A stretch of DNA of 64,000 nt from JBNKZU01 sp050301795 (GCA_050301795.1 JBNKZU010000018.1:96644-160643); one strand, 5' to 3'. Shown: positions 1 to 9,494, counted from the stretch's first letter. Numbers and translations are program-made. The notes: generated from the sequence alone by a model not told the origin.

Positions 1-7
1 GAAATAA

Positions 8-1165
8 ATGGTGAACAATACCTTACCGAGTATCCGTATGGGTCACTCCACTGCTAAAGATGCAGTCACGGCAGTTGCTGAATTTCACGCATCTGTAATG
101 CAACCAGATACAGAGTTGGTTGTTTTCTTTTGCTCCAGTCAATATGACCTTGAAGTGTTAACGCATGAGTTCAATCGTCTGTTTGAAGGAGTGCACGTTG
201 TCGGTTGCACTACGGCTGGTGAAATTGGTTCTGCAGGATATGAATCACATAGCCTGACTGGCGCCAGCTTTCCTGCTGCCAATTTTTCAGCTGTTAGTGG
301 ATTGCTGGCTGATTTGAATACGTTTGAAATCGTTAAAGGACACCACTTTGTTCAAGATCTGTTACAAAAGCTTGAACGTAAGGCACCTGAGGCAAACGGT
401 GACAACAGTTTCGCGTTAATGCTAATTGATGGTCTCTCTGTACGAGAGGAGATAGTCGGTCACTCTCTACAGAGTGCCTTGGGCAAGATCATGCTCTTAG
501 GTGGCTCTGCGGGAGATGACCAGAGATTCGTCAAATCCTATGTCTTTTGTGATGGTCAGTTTCACACCAACGCTTCGATATTAATCCTGATCAATTCATC
601 CTTACCTTTTACCACATTTAAAACACAACATTTTGTTTCAACCGATGAACGACTGGTTGTTACTGAGGCTGATACCAGTAAACGTATTGTCAAAGAGATC
701 AACGGATTACCCGCAGCCACCGAGTATGCGCGATTAGTAGGTGTTGAGGTTGATGATCTCAATCCGATGCGATTTGCCGCCTCTCCTGTTGTCGTATTAA
801 TTGATGGTACTGACTATGTGCGTTCTATCCAGAAAGTGAATCCTGATAAAAGCCTGACTTTCTTCTGTGCTATTGATGAGGGAGTGGTATTCCGTGTGGC
901 ACATGGTGTAAATCTGGTGGAGAACCTTCAACAGACCTTTGACAATATCAGTGAACAGATCGGCTCACCGCAACTGGTCATTGGTTGCGATTGTATCCTG
1001 AGAAATCTTGAAGCGACGCAGCAAGATCTAAAAACGACGATTGGAGATATCTTCAAAAACTACAATACCATCGGTTTTAGTAGTTATGGTGAGCAGTTTC
1101 GAGGTGTTCATGTCAACCAGACATTTACCGGTGTTGCTATAGGGTCAGACTCTAAATCGACTTAA
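8..1165 (+). CDS. FIST-domain sensory protein
   Basis: A 385-residue soluble protein that reads as a complete FIST_N plus FIST_C sensor: an N-terminal half with the 'GCTTAGEIG' type segment near residues 65-75 and 'LLGGSAGDD' near 160, then a C-terminal half from about residue 220 to 365. FIST domains are thought to bind small ligands, possibly amino acids, and feed signalling proteins. It has no signal peptide, so it is probably cytoplasmic. The next gene, 8 bases downstream on the same strand, is a diguanylate cyclase, so the pair likely forms an input/output unit. The window begins 7 bases upstream, so the ribosome binding site and any earlier in-frame start cannot be judged. Confidence 0.85.
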   Translation: MVNNTLPSIRMGHSTAKDAVTAVAEFHASVMQPDTELVVFFCSSQYDLEVLTHEFNRLFEGVHVVGCTTAGEIGSAGYESHSLTGASFPAANFSAVSGLLADLNTFEIVKGHHFVQDLLQKLERKAPEANGDNSFALMLIDGLSVREEIVGHSLQSALGKIMLLGGSAGDDQRFVKSYVFCDGQFHTNASILILINSSLPFTTFKTQHFVSTDERLVVTEADTSKRIVKEINGLPAATEYARLVGVEVDDLNPMRFAASPVVVLIDGTDYVRSIQKVNPDKSLTFFCAIDEGVVFRVAHGVNLVENLQQTFDNISEQIGSPQLVIGCDCILRNLEATQQDLKTTIGDIFKNYNTIGFSSYGEQFRGVHVNQTFTGVAIGSDSKST

Positions 1166-1173
1166 AACAATCC

Positions 1174-2331
1174 ATGACAAACCAATCAAACAACACAAAA
1201 TCAATCGATGATTTAAATGCCGAGATAACTCGCTTGAATAAAATCATTGAATCGTTAATGAATCGAGCTGAACGTAATGCGAGCATTCACGGCTCTGATT
1301 TCAATCTTTTTCAGACTGCGATCACCCTTGAAGAAGAGGTACAAAAACGCACCAAACAATTGGAAGCAGCATTACAGGAGAATGAGAAAATTACCCGAAC
1401 CTTGCGAGAGACCGAAACAAACCTTCGCCTGTTAATTGAAAACGCTCCTGTCAGTATTCACGAAATCGATATGGAAGGCAGAATAATATCCATGAGCAAA
1501 GCGGGATTGGATATTCGCGGGGTGAACAAAGAGAGCGAGATACTGGGAACTCCATACCTCAACGGCGTCAGCAGTGATGATCAGGAACGGATTTCGCAAT
1601 TACTCGCCAAGGCATACGAAGGGAAGACGACACATTTTGAGTACAACGCGAATACAAAAGCGTCAAAAGTAATGAAATCCTGTTTTGTCCCCATTAGGGA
1701 AAACGACTCCCAGGTCAAAAAGATTATGGGCATCACCGAAGATATTACTGAGCGTAAAAAAACAGAGGAGCTGATTCACGAACTGGCCTTTTACGATCCG
1801 TTGACCAAACTACCTAATCGTCGTCTGTTACATGACCGGCTGAAACAGGCAATGGCTGCAAGCTGTCGAAGTGGACTTTATGGCGCAGTAATGTTTCTTG
1901 ACCTTGATAATTTCAAGCCACTTAACGATAGATATGGCCACGACACAGGAGACTTGCTGCTGATTGAGGTTGCAAACCGCATCACTGACTGTCTGCGTCG
2001 TGTAGATACCGTTGCACGAATCGGTGGCGATGAGTTTGTGGTCATGCTGGGTGAACTTAAATCAGATATGGAGCTATCAATCATTCATGCTGATATTGTT
2101 GCTGAAAAGATCAGGGTCACTCTCGACAAACCGTATCATTTAAAAAAGGTTGATACCGACAATCGTGAAACAGTGGTGGAACACCACTGTAGCGCAAGCA
2201 TTGGGGTCATGCTCTTTATCGACCATCAAATCCCTGAAGAGGAGATTCTTAAACTCGCTGACAAGGCGATGTATCAGGCAAAAGAGTCTGGACGTAACAC
2301 TGTTGTGTTTCACGATCCTATAACTGAATAA
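1174..2331 (+). CDS. PAS-GGDEF diguanylate cyclase
   Basis: Predicted to make cyclic di-GMP from two GTP. The 385 residues show an N-terminal coiled coil (about 10-90), a PAS domain (about 90-205) and a GGDEF domain (about 210-380) beginning at 'YDPLTKLPNRR'. The active-site motif GGDEF is intact at residues 284-288, and an RxxD inhibitory site (RRVD) lies five residues before it, so both catalysis and product inhibition are expected. There is no membrane segment. The start follows the FIST gene by 8 bases without a clear Shine-Dalgarno sequence, suggesting translational coupling. Input probably comes from FIST or the PAS ligand (inference). Confidence 0.9.
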   Translation: MTNQSNNTKSIDDLNAEITRLNKIIESLMNRAERNASIHGSDFNLFQTAITLEEEVQKRTKQLEAALQENEKITRTLRETETNLRLLIENAPVSIHEIDMEGRIISMSKAGLDIRGVNKESEILGTPYLNGVSSDDQERISQLLAKAYEGKTTHFEYNANTKASKVMKSCFVPIRENDSQVKKIMGITEDITERKKTEELIHELAFYDPLTKLPNRRLLHDRLKQAMAASCRSGLYGAVMFLDLDNFKPLNDRYGHDTGDLLLIEVANRITDCLRRVDTVARIGGDEFVVMLGELKSDMELSIIHADIVAEKIRVTLDKPYHLKKVDTDNRETVVEHHCSASIGVMLFIDHQIPEEEILKLADKAMYQAKESGRNTVVFHDPITE

Positions 2332-2627
2332 AAGAGTCCAGGTCTTGAACATCAATAACCCTTCGGCTCTGTTCTGGGCAATATTTCTAACAGGCGGTGC
2401 CTTGAGTACAACCATACTCCTTGCAGAATAATGGAATCCAAAAGAGTCGATCATTCGTTATAAGTTGCTACCATTCGAATCGAAGTACCTTTAATACATA
2501 TCGTTTTCTACAACAACTCTTCTATGTCATACTTTTCAGCAACTTACGATACATAGGCTCTCTCCTGTGAACCTAATAAAATGTTAACAACGAAGACAAA
2601 TATCTAAATAATAGCTAAGGAATCTCT
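2332..2627. other. Intergenic region upstream of the CMD-family gene
   Basis: No coding potential that I trust. It contains a 9-bp inverted repeat (TAAGTTGCT at 2461-2469 and AGCAACTTA at 2538-2546) 68 bases apart. The AT-rich right end carries the AAGGAA ribosome binding site of the next gene. No convincing terminator was seen after the diguanylate cyclase. Confidence 0.3.
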
Positions 2628-3011
2628 ATGAATGATTACACCAAAGGGCTAGAAACTCTCGCCGAACTCGTTGGAAAAGATCAGGCCGAAACTGTTTCTG
2701 AGCGATTTAAGAGCCTTAACCCGGCATTTGAAAACGAGGCGATCTCTGTAGTATTTGGCCGAACCTGGTCAAGAGATGCTATTGATGCCAAAACTCGTGC
2801 TTTGTGCAGCATTGGCATCCTCTCCTCGCTTGGACGATTTGGTGCGTTACGAATTGTATTCAATATCGCCCTGAGTAATGGCGCATCGGTAGAGGAGATC
2901 ACCGAGGTGCTACTACAAGTTGGGATCTATGCCGGATATCCGGCTGCGCTTGATGCGCTACCAGTCTTAAACTCAGTGCTTGACGAAAAAGGGATGATTA
3001 AAAATGTATAA
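2628..3011 (+). CDS. Carboxymuconolactone decarboxylase family protein
   Basis: A 127-residue all-helical protein of the CMD/AhpD-like superfamily; the core from 'DAKTRALCSIGILSSLGR' (about residues 45-65) to 'EEITEVLLQVGIYAGYPAALDAL' region (about 87-110) is typical. The AhpD-type CxxC redox motif is absent: there is a single Cys near residue 52. It is therefore closer to the 4-carboxymuconolactone decarboxylase-like branch than to peroxidase partners, and its substrate cannot be predicted. The start is supported by AAGGAA seven bases upstream. It converges on the SCP2-like gene and is followed by a GC-rich hairpin at 3012-3030. Confidence 0.85.
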   Translation: MNDYTKGLETLAELVGKDQAETVSERFKSLNPAFENEAISVVFGRTWSRDAIDAKTRALCSIGILSSLGRFGALRIVFNIALSNGASVEEITEVLLQVGIYAGYPAALDALPVLNSVLDEKGMIKNV

Positions 3012-3035
3012 GGCAGGGAAGTACCCTGCCTCTTT
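3012..3035 (+). terminator. Probable terminator between convergent genes
   Basis: Perfect 7-bp stem GGCAGGG/CCCTGCC with a 5-base loop immediately after the CMD-family stop codon, followed by a short pyrimidine run TCTTT. The T tract is weak, so termination may be partial. Confidence 0.6.
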
Positions 3036-3055
3036 ACACTCAAAAAGAGAATGAT

Positions 3056-3451
3056 TTAGACGTTACCCATAGCACCAAAGCTTTTAATGAAGGGGCCTGC
3101 CATACGAGGATCTTTAATCATCGCAGTGTAGTCACCAATATTAAACTTCAATTTACGGGTGGCATACGCCATACCCAGACCTGTCATACCGATGCCATTT
3201 GAAATCCACTTGTTCCAATTATCGGCTGAGGCACGCAGATCCCAATTAAGCTCTTCACCGTTATATGAACCAGCCGCAACAACCTTACCGTTTTCAACAA
3301 CAATAACGCCTGTTGGTGTCTCATCACCATCAAAGCCATAACCAATGGTTGAATTAAACCCAATCTCGGTTAGTGCGTCTGATAGAGATGGCTCGTTATT
3401 CCATGCTTCCATATAACCTTTCATCCACTCATCAGAAAATAGATTTGCCAT
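3056..3451 (-). CDS. SCP2 sterol-transfer-like small protein
   Basis: A 131-residue soluble protein resembling the SCP2 sterol-binding fold: 'GYGFDGDETPTGVIVVENGKV' region in the first half (about 38-60), a central 'WDLRASADNWNKWI' stretch (about 70-83) and a 'KLKFNIGDYTAMIKD' C-terminal part (about 100-115) like those of SCP2-domain proteins. A hydrophobic ligand is likely but unknown. The start is supported by GGGGAG ten bases upstream. It stands alone between convergent and tandem neighbours, and pathway cannot be inferred. Confidence 0.6.
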   Translation of the reverse strand: MANLFSDEWMKGYMEAWNNEPSLSDALTEIGFNSTIGYGFDGDETPTGVIVVENGKVVAAGSYNGEELNWDLRASADNWNKWISNGIGMTGLGMAYATRKLKFNIGDYTAMIKDPRMAGPFIKSFGAMGNV

Positions 3452-3554
3452 GTGATATCTCCCCTGTCTTAGATTTCTATTATTGTAGTGCTACTCACTT
3501 TTTTATATAGCAGACTGAATATAGTATTGAATCGCTCCCTGATCGAGGAAATCG

Positions 3555-6500
3555 TTAGTCAACCCAAACACGAGCGTTGCGGAACATTCTCATCCAGGGG
3601 CCATCTTCACCCCACTCCTTTGGATACCATGAGTGTTGTACCGCACGGAATACACGCTCTGGATGGGGCATCATAATCGTGAAGCGACCATCGCTGTTGG
3701 TTAAACCTGTTATACCCAGAGGTGAGCCATTCGGGTTGGCGGGGTAGTATTCGGTCGGATCGCCATAGTTATTCACATAGCGCAATGCCACCTGTTTATT
3801 TCGCAATAGTTCTGCGGGATCAACGTCCTCACCAAACTCGGCACGTCCTTCGCCATGTGCAACTGCGATCGGCATCTTCGAGCCTTCCATACCAGTTAAG
3901 AATAATGATGGTGATTTAACTACCTCAACCATAGCGACACGCGCTTCGAACTGTTCAGAGATATTGCGTACAAAGTGTGGCCATGCCTGTGTACCGGGGA
4001 TCAGCTCATGCAGATTCGACATCATCTGACAGCCATTACAAACGCCGAGGCCAAAGCTGTCATCTCGGTTGAAGAACGCCTCAAACTCATCTCGGGCACG
4101 ACTGTTAAACAGAACCGACTTTGCCCAGCCTTCACCAGCACCAAGAACATCACCGTAAGAGAAACCACCACAGGCCACCAACCCGTTAAATGTCTTTAAT
4201 GAGTGTCTTCCTGAGATGATGTCACTCATGTGAACATCAACTGTTTTAAATCCGGCACGGTCAAAGGCGGCCGCCATCTCTATCTGACCATTCACACCCT
4301 GCTCGCGTAGTACGGCAATGGATGGCCTCTTCTTTTTTGAGATATAGGGCGCGGCAATATTTTCATCGATATCGAAGCTGAGCTGTGCATCCATCCCGGG
4401 ATTATCTGCATCAAGCAGTGCATCGTACTCCTCTTGGGCGCAGTCGGGATTATCCCGCAATGATTGCATACGGTAGGTGGTTTCAGACCATGCACGTTGA
4501 AGATCAACACGCGTTTCATGTATCAATAAATCATCATGATGTTTGATGATGATCTCATCATCATCATTAAGATGACCAATCACGTAACTATGTGCCGACA
4601 GGTCATATTCACGTAAGTACGAAAGCACCTCTTCGGTATCTTCGTGGCGAACCTGAATCACAGCTCCCAGCTCTTCATTAAAGAGTGCCGCGACTGGATC
4701 ATGTCCCGTATGACCAATATCAAGAGTCATACCGCAATGTGCTGCAAAGGCCATCTCTGCAACCGTTGTAAACAATCCACCATCTGAACGATCATGGTAG
4801 GCAAGAATTCGACCTTCACGATTTAAGCCCTGAATCGCTTCAAAGAACTGTTTAACCAACTCCGCATTATCCAAATCAGGCGCGTCGTCACCGAGTCTCT
4901 TGTAGACCTGAGCCAGCGATGAACCACCGAGTCGGTTTTTGCCCTGCCCCAGATCAATCAAAATAAGATCGCTGTCGCCTTGATCTGTTTTCAGTTCAGG
5001 TGTCAGTGTTCTACGAACATCTGATACCGGCGCAAACGCGGTAACAATTAGTGACAATGGCGCGGTTACAGAACGCTCTTCACCATCCTGCTCCCAAACG
5101 GTTTTCATCGACATCGAATCTTTTCCAACCGGAATTGAGATACCAAGCTCTGGACAGATCTGCATCCCAACGGCCTGCACAGCATCATATAACCCGGCAT
5201 CCTCTCCAGGGTGTCCTGCAGGTGCCATCCAGTTTGCCGAAAGCACAATACGTCCAATATCGTCGATAGCAGAGGCAGCAATATTCGTTAGTGATTCACC
5301 CACTGCCATTCGTGCTGCCGCGGCATGATCAATCAGTGCAACTGGCGTGCGTTCACCCATCGCCATCGACTCACCGGCATAGGTGTCATAGCTTGCGGCG
5401 GTGACGCCACAATCCGCTACCGGAGTCTGCCAGGGGCCAACCATTTGATCTCTGGCTACCAATCCGGTTACCGAGCGATCACCAATCGTGATTAAAAAGG
5501 TTTTATCGGCAATCGTCGGCAGGCATAACAGACGATAGGCCGCATCAGTTGGATCAACCATCGCAGTATTAAACGATTCGTGCTTAATCTGTGTCTTGGC
5601 AACATCACGTGTCATCTTTGGTGGCTTGCCGAGTAATACCTCCATCGGCATATCGATTACATCATTTTCGAAATGTGAATCATGCAGTTTAAGCTGCTGT
5701 GCTTTGGTCGCCTCTCCGATCACGGCATAGGGGCAGCGTTCACGCTCACACAATGCACTGAATCGTTCCATATCTTCAGGAGCAATCGCCATGACATAAC
5801 GCTCTTGTGATTCGTTACACCAGATCTCCATCGGTGACATACCTGGCTCGTCATTGGGTATATCCCGAAGCTGATAGATCGCACCCATTCCGGCATCATT
5901 AACCAATTCGGGCATTGCATTGGAGAGACCACCTGCGCCCACATCATGGATCGAGATGATGGGGTTTTCCTCTCCCAATTGCCAGCAGCGATCGATCACC
6001 TCCTGGCAGCGACGCTCGATCTCAGGGTTTCCCCGTTGGACTGATGCAAAGTCTAGAGCCTCGCTCGACTCTCCGGTCGCCATGGATGAGGCAGCACCAC
6101 CGCCTAGTCCGATCAACATCGCCGGACCACCAAGCACAACCAGCTTTGAGCCTTCGGGGATTGGGTTCTTTTCAACATGTTCAACCCGGATATTACCCAA
6201 ACCACCTGCGAGCATGATTGGCTTATGATAACCACGCACCTCTTTACCGTTAGCTCCGGGAACCGCCTCTTCATAGGTACGGAAATAGCCGTTAATCGCC
6301 GGACGTCCAAACTCATTGTTAAACGCCGCGCCGCCTAGTGGGCCATCAATCATAATATCGAGTGCAGAGACGATCCGATCAGGCTTCCCGTAGTCGGTCT
6401 CCCATGGCTGTTCAAACCCTGGGATCCTGAGATTGGATACCGAGAAGCCGGTTAATCCCGCCTTCGGTTTTGAACCACGACCAGTTGCCCCCTCGTCTCG

Positions 6501-7454
6501 GATCTCACCACCGGAACCTGTGGCTGCACCAGGGAAAGGTGAAATAGCGGTTGGATGATTATGAGTCTCGACCTTCATTAAGATCGCCATCTCTTCCTGA
6601 TGGTATTGATACTCACCCGACTGTGGATTTGGGAAGAAGCGACCGGCCTTAGATCCGTTGATTACCGCAGAGTTATCCTTGTAGGCCGAGAGCGTACCCT
6701 CTGAACTCAGTTGGTGGGTATTTCGGATCATGGAGAATAGCGACCGATCTTTGGTCTCCCCATCAATAATCCAGTCGGCATTAAAGATCTTATGGCGGCA
6801 ATGTTCTGAGTTTGCTTGAGCAAACATCATCAGTTCTGCATCGGATGGATTACGTCCGAGTGCAGTGAAGTTTTCAACCAGATAATCGACCTCATCTGCG
6901 GCAAGAGCCAAACCCCACTCGGTGTTGGCCTTTTCAAGCTCCTCTTTTCCGCCACCAAGAATATCGACCTGTCGCACCGGAGCTGGAGTATGCGCTTCAA
7001 ACAGCGCCTCAGCCTCCTCAGATTCTGAGATGACCTGTTCGATCATGCGATCATGGATTAGCGATTTAAGAAGGATTAGATCCTTGGTGGTGATCTCATC
7101 ACCATTTGTTGAATCGACATAGTAGACTGTGCCGCGCTCAATACGTCGAATCTTCTCAAGCCCGCAGTTGTGTGCAATATCGGTCGCTTTAGAAGCCCAA
7201 GGTGAAATGGTGCCAATTCGGGGGATCACCAATAACTGAGTACCGAATGGCTCCTGTCGGGCTGCACGCGGACCATATTGGAGAATCTTTTCGAGTGTAT
7301 CTAATTCGTTGTGAGACAGCTCACCATCGACATCAATAAAATGGAGAAACCCAGCATAGACCTCTTTAATATTAGACGAAACACTCTCAAGCTGAGCCAT
7401 CAGCTTTTTGAGGCGGAAGTCAGAAAGTGCGGGTGAACCACGGAGTACAAGCAT
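3555..7454 (-). CDS. purL: Phosphoribosylformylglycinamidine synthase
   Basis: Step four of de novo purine synthesis: converts FGAR to FGAM using ATP and glutamine. At 1299 residues it is the large single-chain type found in Gammaproteobacteria, about the length of the E. coli enzyme. The order is N-terminal domain (1-150), linker (about 165-230), two AIRS-like ATPase halves (including 'METHNHPTAISPFPGAATGSGGE' region near 290-315), and a C-terminal glutaminase with the nucleophile Cys in 'GVCNGCQMM' near residue 1136. No truncation or frameshift is visible. The reading frame starts at ATG 7454; divergent from the RDD gene with a 154-base spacer. I saw no PurR-like operator. Confidence 0.98.
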   Translation of the reverse strand: MLVLRGSPALSDFRLKKLMAQLESVSSNIKEVYAGFLHFIDVDGELSHNELDTLEKILQYGPRAARQEPFGTQLLVIPRIGTISPWASKATDIAHNCGLEKIRRIERGTVYYVDSTNGDEITTKDLILLKSLIHDRMIEQVISESEEAEALFEAHTPAPVRQVDILGGGKEELEKANTEWGLALAADEVDYLVENFTALGRNPSDAELMMFAQANSEHCRHKIFNADWIIDGETKDRSLFSMIRNTHQLSSEGTLSAYKDNSAVINGSKAGRFFPNPQSGEYQYHQEEMAILMKVETHNHPTAISPFPGAATGSGGEIRDEGATGRGSKPKAGLTGFSVSNLRIPGFEQPWETDYGKPDRIVSALDIMIDGPLGGAAFNNEFGRPAINGYFRTYEEAVPGANGKEVRGYHKPIMLAGGLGNIRVEHVEKNPIPEGSKLVVLGGPAMLIGLGGGAASSMATGESSEALDFASVQRGNPEIERRCQEVIDRCWQLGEENPIISIHDVGAGGLSNAMPELVNDAGMGAIYQLRDIPNDEPGMSPMEIWCNESQERYVMAIAPEDMERFSALCERERCPYAVIGEATKAQQLKLHDSHFENDVIDMPMEVLLGKPPKMTRDVAKTQIKHESFNTAMVDPTDAAYRLLCLPTIADKTFLITIGDRSVTGLVARDQMVGPWQTPVADCGVTAASYDTYAGESMAMGERTPVALIDHAAAARMAVGESLTNIAASAIDDIGRIVLSANWMAPAGHPGEDAGLYDAVQAVGMQICPELGISIPVGKDSMSMKTVWEQDGEERSVTAPLSLIVTAFAPVSDVRRTLTPELKTDQGDSDLILIDLGQGKNRLGGSSLAQVYKRLGDDAPDLDNAELVKQFFEAIQGLNREGRILAYHDRSDGGLFTTVAEMAFAAHCGMTLDIGHTGHDPVAALFNEELGAVIQVRHEDTEEVLSYLREYDLSAHSYVIGHLNDDDEIIIKHHDDLLIHETRVDLQRAWSETTYRMQSLRDNPDCAQEEYDALLDADNPGMDAQLSFDIDENIAAPYISKKKRPSIAVLREQGVNGQIEMAAAFDRAGFKTVDVHMSDIISGRHSLKTFNGLVACGGFSYGDVLGAGEGWAKSVLFNSRARDEFEAFFNRDDSFGLGVCNGCQMMSNLHELIPGTQAWPHFVRNISEQFEARVAMVEVVKSPSLFLTGMEGSKMPIAVAHGEGRAEFGEDVDPAELLRNKQVALRYVNNYGDPTEYYPANPNGSPLGITGLTNSDGRFTIMMPHPERVFRAVQHSWYPKEWGEDGPWMRMFRNARVWVD

Positions 7455-7570
7455 CTTTTTTTGCCCTGTTTACAGTCGATTGCAGGGGGTAGATCATAAT
7501 AGATTAGTACCTAAAATTCCCCCTTTTCGACGTCTAATTAAGCGATTTATTTTTGGTGAAGTATCAGTGC

Positions 7571-7583
7571 TATACTGCGCCCC
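7571..7583 (+). promoter_or_regulatory. Probable -10 with GC-rich discriminator upstream of the RDD gene
   Basis: TATACT followed directly by GCGCCCC, 26 bases before the RDD start codon. No good -35 was found. The same layout recurs at three other places in this window (15023, 23634 minus, 56575). Confidence 0.4.
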
Positions 7584-7608
7584 TGATTTTTTGCGAACAT
7601 TTTTGAAG

Positions 7609-8043
7609 ATGACTACTGAACAAATCACAGCCCCCTGCTCGTTAATTAAACGCATCGCCATCATCTTTTACGATTTGGTACTTCTTTTCGGGATGTTGTT
7701 ACTGGCAAGTCTGGTGACCCTACCAATTCTTGGTGGTGAGGCTGCAAAGGGGTTTAATCCATTTCTCACTATCTATTTTGTCGGTGTCGCCTACCTTTTC
7801 TATGGGTGGTTCTGGACTCACGGAGGACAGACACTTGGGATGAAAACCTGGCGTGTACGTGTTGAAACGCTTAATGGAGAGGCGATCAGTAACAAGCAGG
7901 CAATCATTCGAGCCACTGTTGCGCTGATATCTGCCCTGTTTTTCGGTATCGGTTTTTTGTGGTCACTTTTTGATAAAGAGAAACGAACCTGGCACGACAT
8001 CGCCTCTAATAGTCGATTAACCGCAATCCTGAAGGTTCGCTAG
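7609..8043 (+). CDS. RDD family membrane protein
   Basis: Inner-membrane protein of 144 residues with about three hydrophobic helices (about 15-40, 50-70 and 100-120). The RDD-family signature is present: 'GQTLGMKTWRVRV' in the cytoplasmic loop and 'FDKEKRTWHDIASNSRLT' near the C-terminus. Function of the family is generally unknown. The open frame extends upstream to 7408, but that extension runs into purL and lacks RDD features, so ATG 7609 is preferred; it lies downstream of a -10 like sequence at 7571. The end overlaps the converging GGDEF gene by 4 bases. Confidence 0.85.
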   Translation: MTTEQITAPCSLIKRIAIIFYDLVLLFGMLLLASLVTLPILGGEAAKGFNPFLTIYFVGVAYLFYGWFWTHGGQTLGMKTWRVRVETLNGEAISNKQAIIRATVALISALFFGIGFLWSLFDKEKRTWHDIASNSRLTAILKVR

Positions 8044-8792
8044 GACGGGTCGCTCATCGCAACCTGATTACGCCCTGATGCAATGGCGTTCTTCAACGCC
8101 TTACCAGCACCACTGACAATACGGTTTAAATCTTCATAATCCTGATGAACCGTTTTAATGCCGATGCTTAAGGTGAGCTCAACCAACTCATCACCCTTTT
8201 TAAACTCTTTATCATTGACAATCTTCCGAATTCGTTCAGCGACATCGTAAGCGCCTTCACGACTGGTGTGAGGAAGTATCGCAATAAAAATATCTTCCCG
8301 ATAATGGCCGATCAGATCACTACCACGTAACTGCTCTTTAATGATTGCAGCAATCGTAAGTAACACATTATTCGAGAACTTCTGGCCGTAACGCTCTAAA
8401 ACTGATTTGTATTGATCGATGTCCAGCATCATTAAAGCCAGTGGAAGTTGATGTCGCTCAGCAAGCATTAACTCCCGCTTTAACAACTCAATTAAATAGG
8501 TATGAACATAGGTTCCAGTCAGTGCGTCGATACGATTGAGTCTTTGCACCTTGTTTTGGGCATCGTCTAACTCTTCAAAGAGTTTGTAGAAGTGGTAAGC
8601 AATAAAGGGGGTGATAATTCCAGGAAGAACGATTGATAAAACGATCCCAATAATCCAGCCTCGCGTACTTAAATCAAACGCCAGGGCAATCAGCATAACA
8701 ATAATGAGTGAAGGCACCGCAACAGCGATACCTGAACCGATGAGAACCTGTTTTAGAGGGAACTGCTTAAACCACTTCCTGATCAGTGTCAT
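8040..8792 (-). CDS. Membrane GGDEF protein with degenerate active site
   Basis: A 250-residue inner-membrane protein: two transmembrane helices (about 15-37 and 44-68), a short linker, and a GGDEF fold (about 85-245). The signature GGDEF is replaced by REDIF, which should abolish GTP binding and catalysis. The RxxD inhibitory site (RGSD) exactly five residues upstream is kept, as are 'DALTGTY' and 'LSIGI' landmarks. That combination is known from c-di-GMP receptors derived from cyclases, so a binding role rather than synthesis is the likely function (inference). It converges with the RDD gene, overlapping by 4 bases. Confidence 0.85.
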   Translation of the reverse strand: MTLIRKWFKQFPLKQVLIGSGIAVAVPSLIIVMLIALAFDLSTRGWIIGIVLSIVLPGIITPFIAYHFYKLFEELDDAQNKVQRLNRIDALTGTYVHTYLIELLKRELMLAERHQLPLALMMLDIDQYKSVLERYGQKFSNNVLLTIAAIIKEQLRGSDLIGHYREDIFIAILPHTSREGAYDVAERIRKIVNDKEFKKGDELVELTLSIGIKTVHQDYEDLNRIVSGAGKALKNAIASGRNQVAMSDPS

Positions 8793-8887
8793 TGCCTTTT
8801 CCAGTCACACTTTCAGGAAATAATAGCCTATATTCCAGAATCTGAGTATAAGCAATGCCAATTCGGGCGATGGGATCATATCCCGAC

Positions 8888-8926
8888 CATGGCAACTCAA
8901 TGGGTGTATGCCCATTGAGTGTCATG
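8888..8926 (-). terminator. Long hairpin downstream of the thioredoxin gene
   Basis: A perfect 10-bp inverted repeat (ACTCAATGGG/CCCATTGAGT, 8895-8904 and 8911-8920) with a 6-base loop, extended by CCATG/CATGG arms on either side of a small internal loop. It lies 14-52 bases after the thioredoxin stop. There is no T tract on either strand, so it may be an mRNA-stabilising or rho-assisted structure rather than an intrinsic terminator. Confidence 0.45.
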
Positions 8927-8939
8927 GATTGAAGGAGGG

Positions 8940-9329
8940 TTAGGCTTCTCCCTGTGTAGCCTCTTGCTGATTCTGCTGCTCAGCGATCTGCTTGCGCACG
9001 TCATCCATATCAAGGTCTTTAGCCTGAGTAATCAACTGTTCGAACTGACCGCCCATTAGTGCACCTGGTTGTGCATAGATGACGATCTGCTCTCTGAAGA
9101 TCATCAGTGTCGGGATTGAGCGGATCTGGAAATGTCCTGCAAGCTCCTGCTCTGCTTCGGTGTTCACCTTTGCAAAGACAATCCCCTCATTCTTTTCTGA
9201 GACCTCCTCAAAAACAGGACCAAACTGTTTACATGGGCCACACCAAGGTGCCCAGAAATCAACAATCACAAAATCGTTTTTGCTGATGATCTCATCAAAG
9301 TTATCTTTTGTTAGCTCTACAGTTGCCAT
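8940..9329 (-). CDS. Thioredoxin family protein
   Basis: Cytoplasmic dithiol-disulfide oxidoreductase of 129 residues. The thioredoxin fold is complete: active site WCGPC at about residues 29-33 within 'VDFWAPWCGPCKQF', and the cis-proline loop 'IRSIPTLMIF' near 70-80. A Gln/Glu-rich tail of about 25 residues follows the core, making it longer than TrxA (about 109). No signal peptide. It may be a specialised thioredoxin rather than the housekeeping one. The neighbouring genes upstream on the same strand include another thiol oxidoreductase, suggesting a redox neighbourhood. Confidence 0.92.
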   Translation of the reverse strand: MATVELTKDNFDEIISKNDFVIVDFWAPWCGPCKQFGPVFEEVSEKNEGIVFAKVNTEAEQELAGHFQIRSIPTLMIFREQIVIYAQPGALMGGQFEQLITQAKDLDMDDVRKQIAEQQNQQEATQGEA

Positions 9330-9494
9330 TATCTCTACTCCTAAAATAAAAGGTTTGTCATTGAGTGACCAAGCGTTTAACCGAGCATTTGTCAGAACGG
9401 CATTGTAGACTTAACCACAAATAAGTATTTTCTAATATACGGATATCTTCTGATATTTCAACCGCCAATCAATCAGTTGTCGTTTTTTGTAACG

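Noticed and set aside
562..762. Minus-strand frame of 66 codons inside the FIST gene
   Set aside because: Lies wholly in a clear gene, has no ribosome binding site and looks like an antisense shadow. Many similar frames (for example in purL, htpG, aspS, tolA) were rejected for the same reason.
2140..2454. 104-codon minus-strand frame overlapping the end of the diguanylate cyclase
   Set aside because: Two thirds overlaps the GGDEF coding sequence and no family resemblance is seen.
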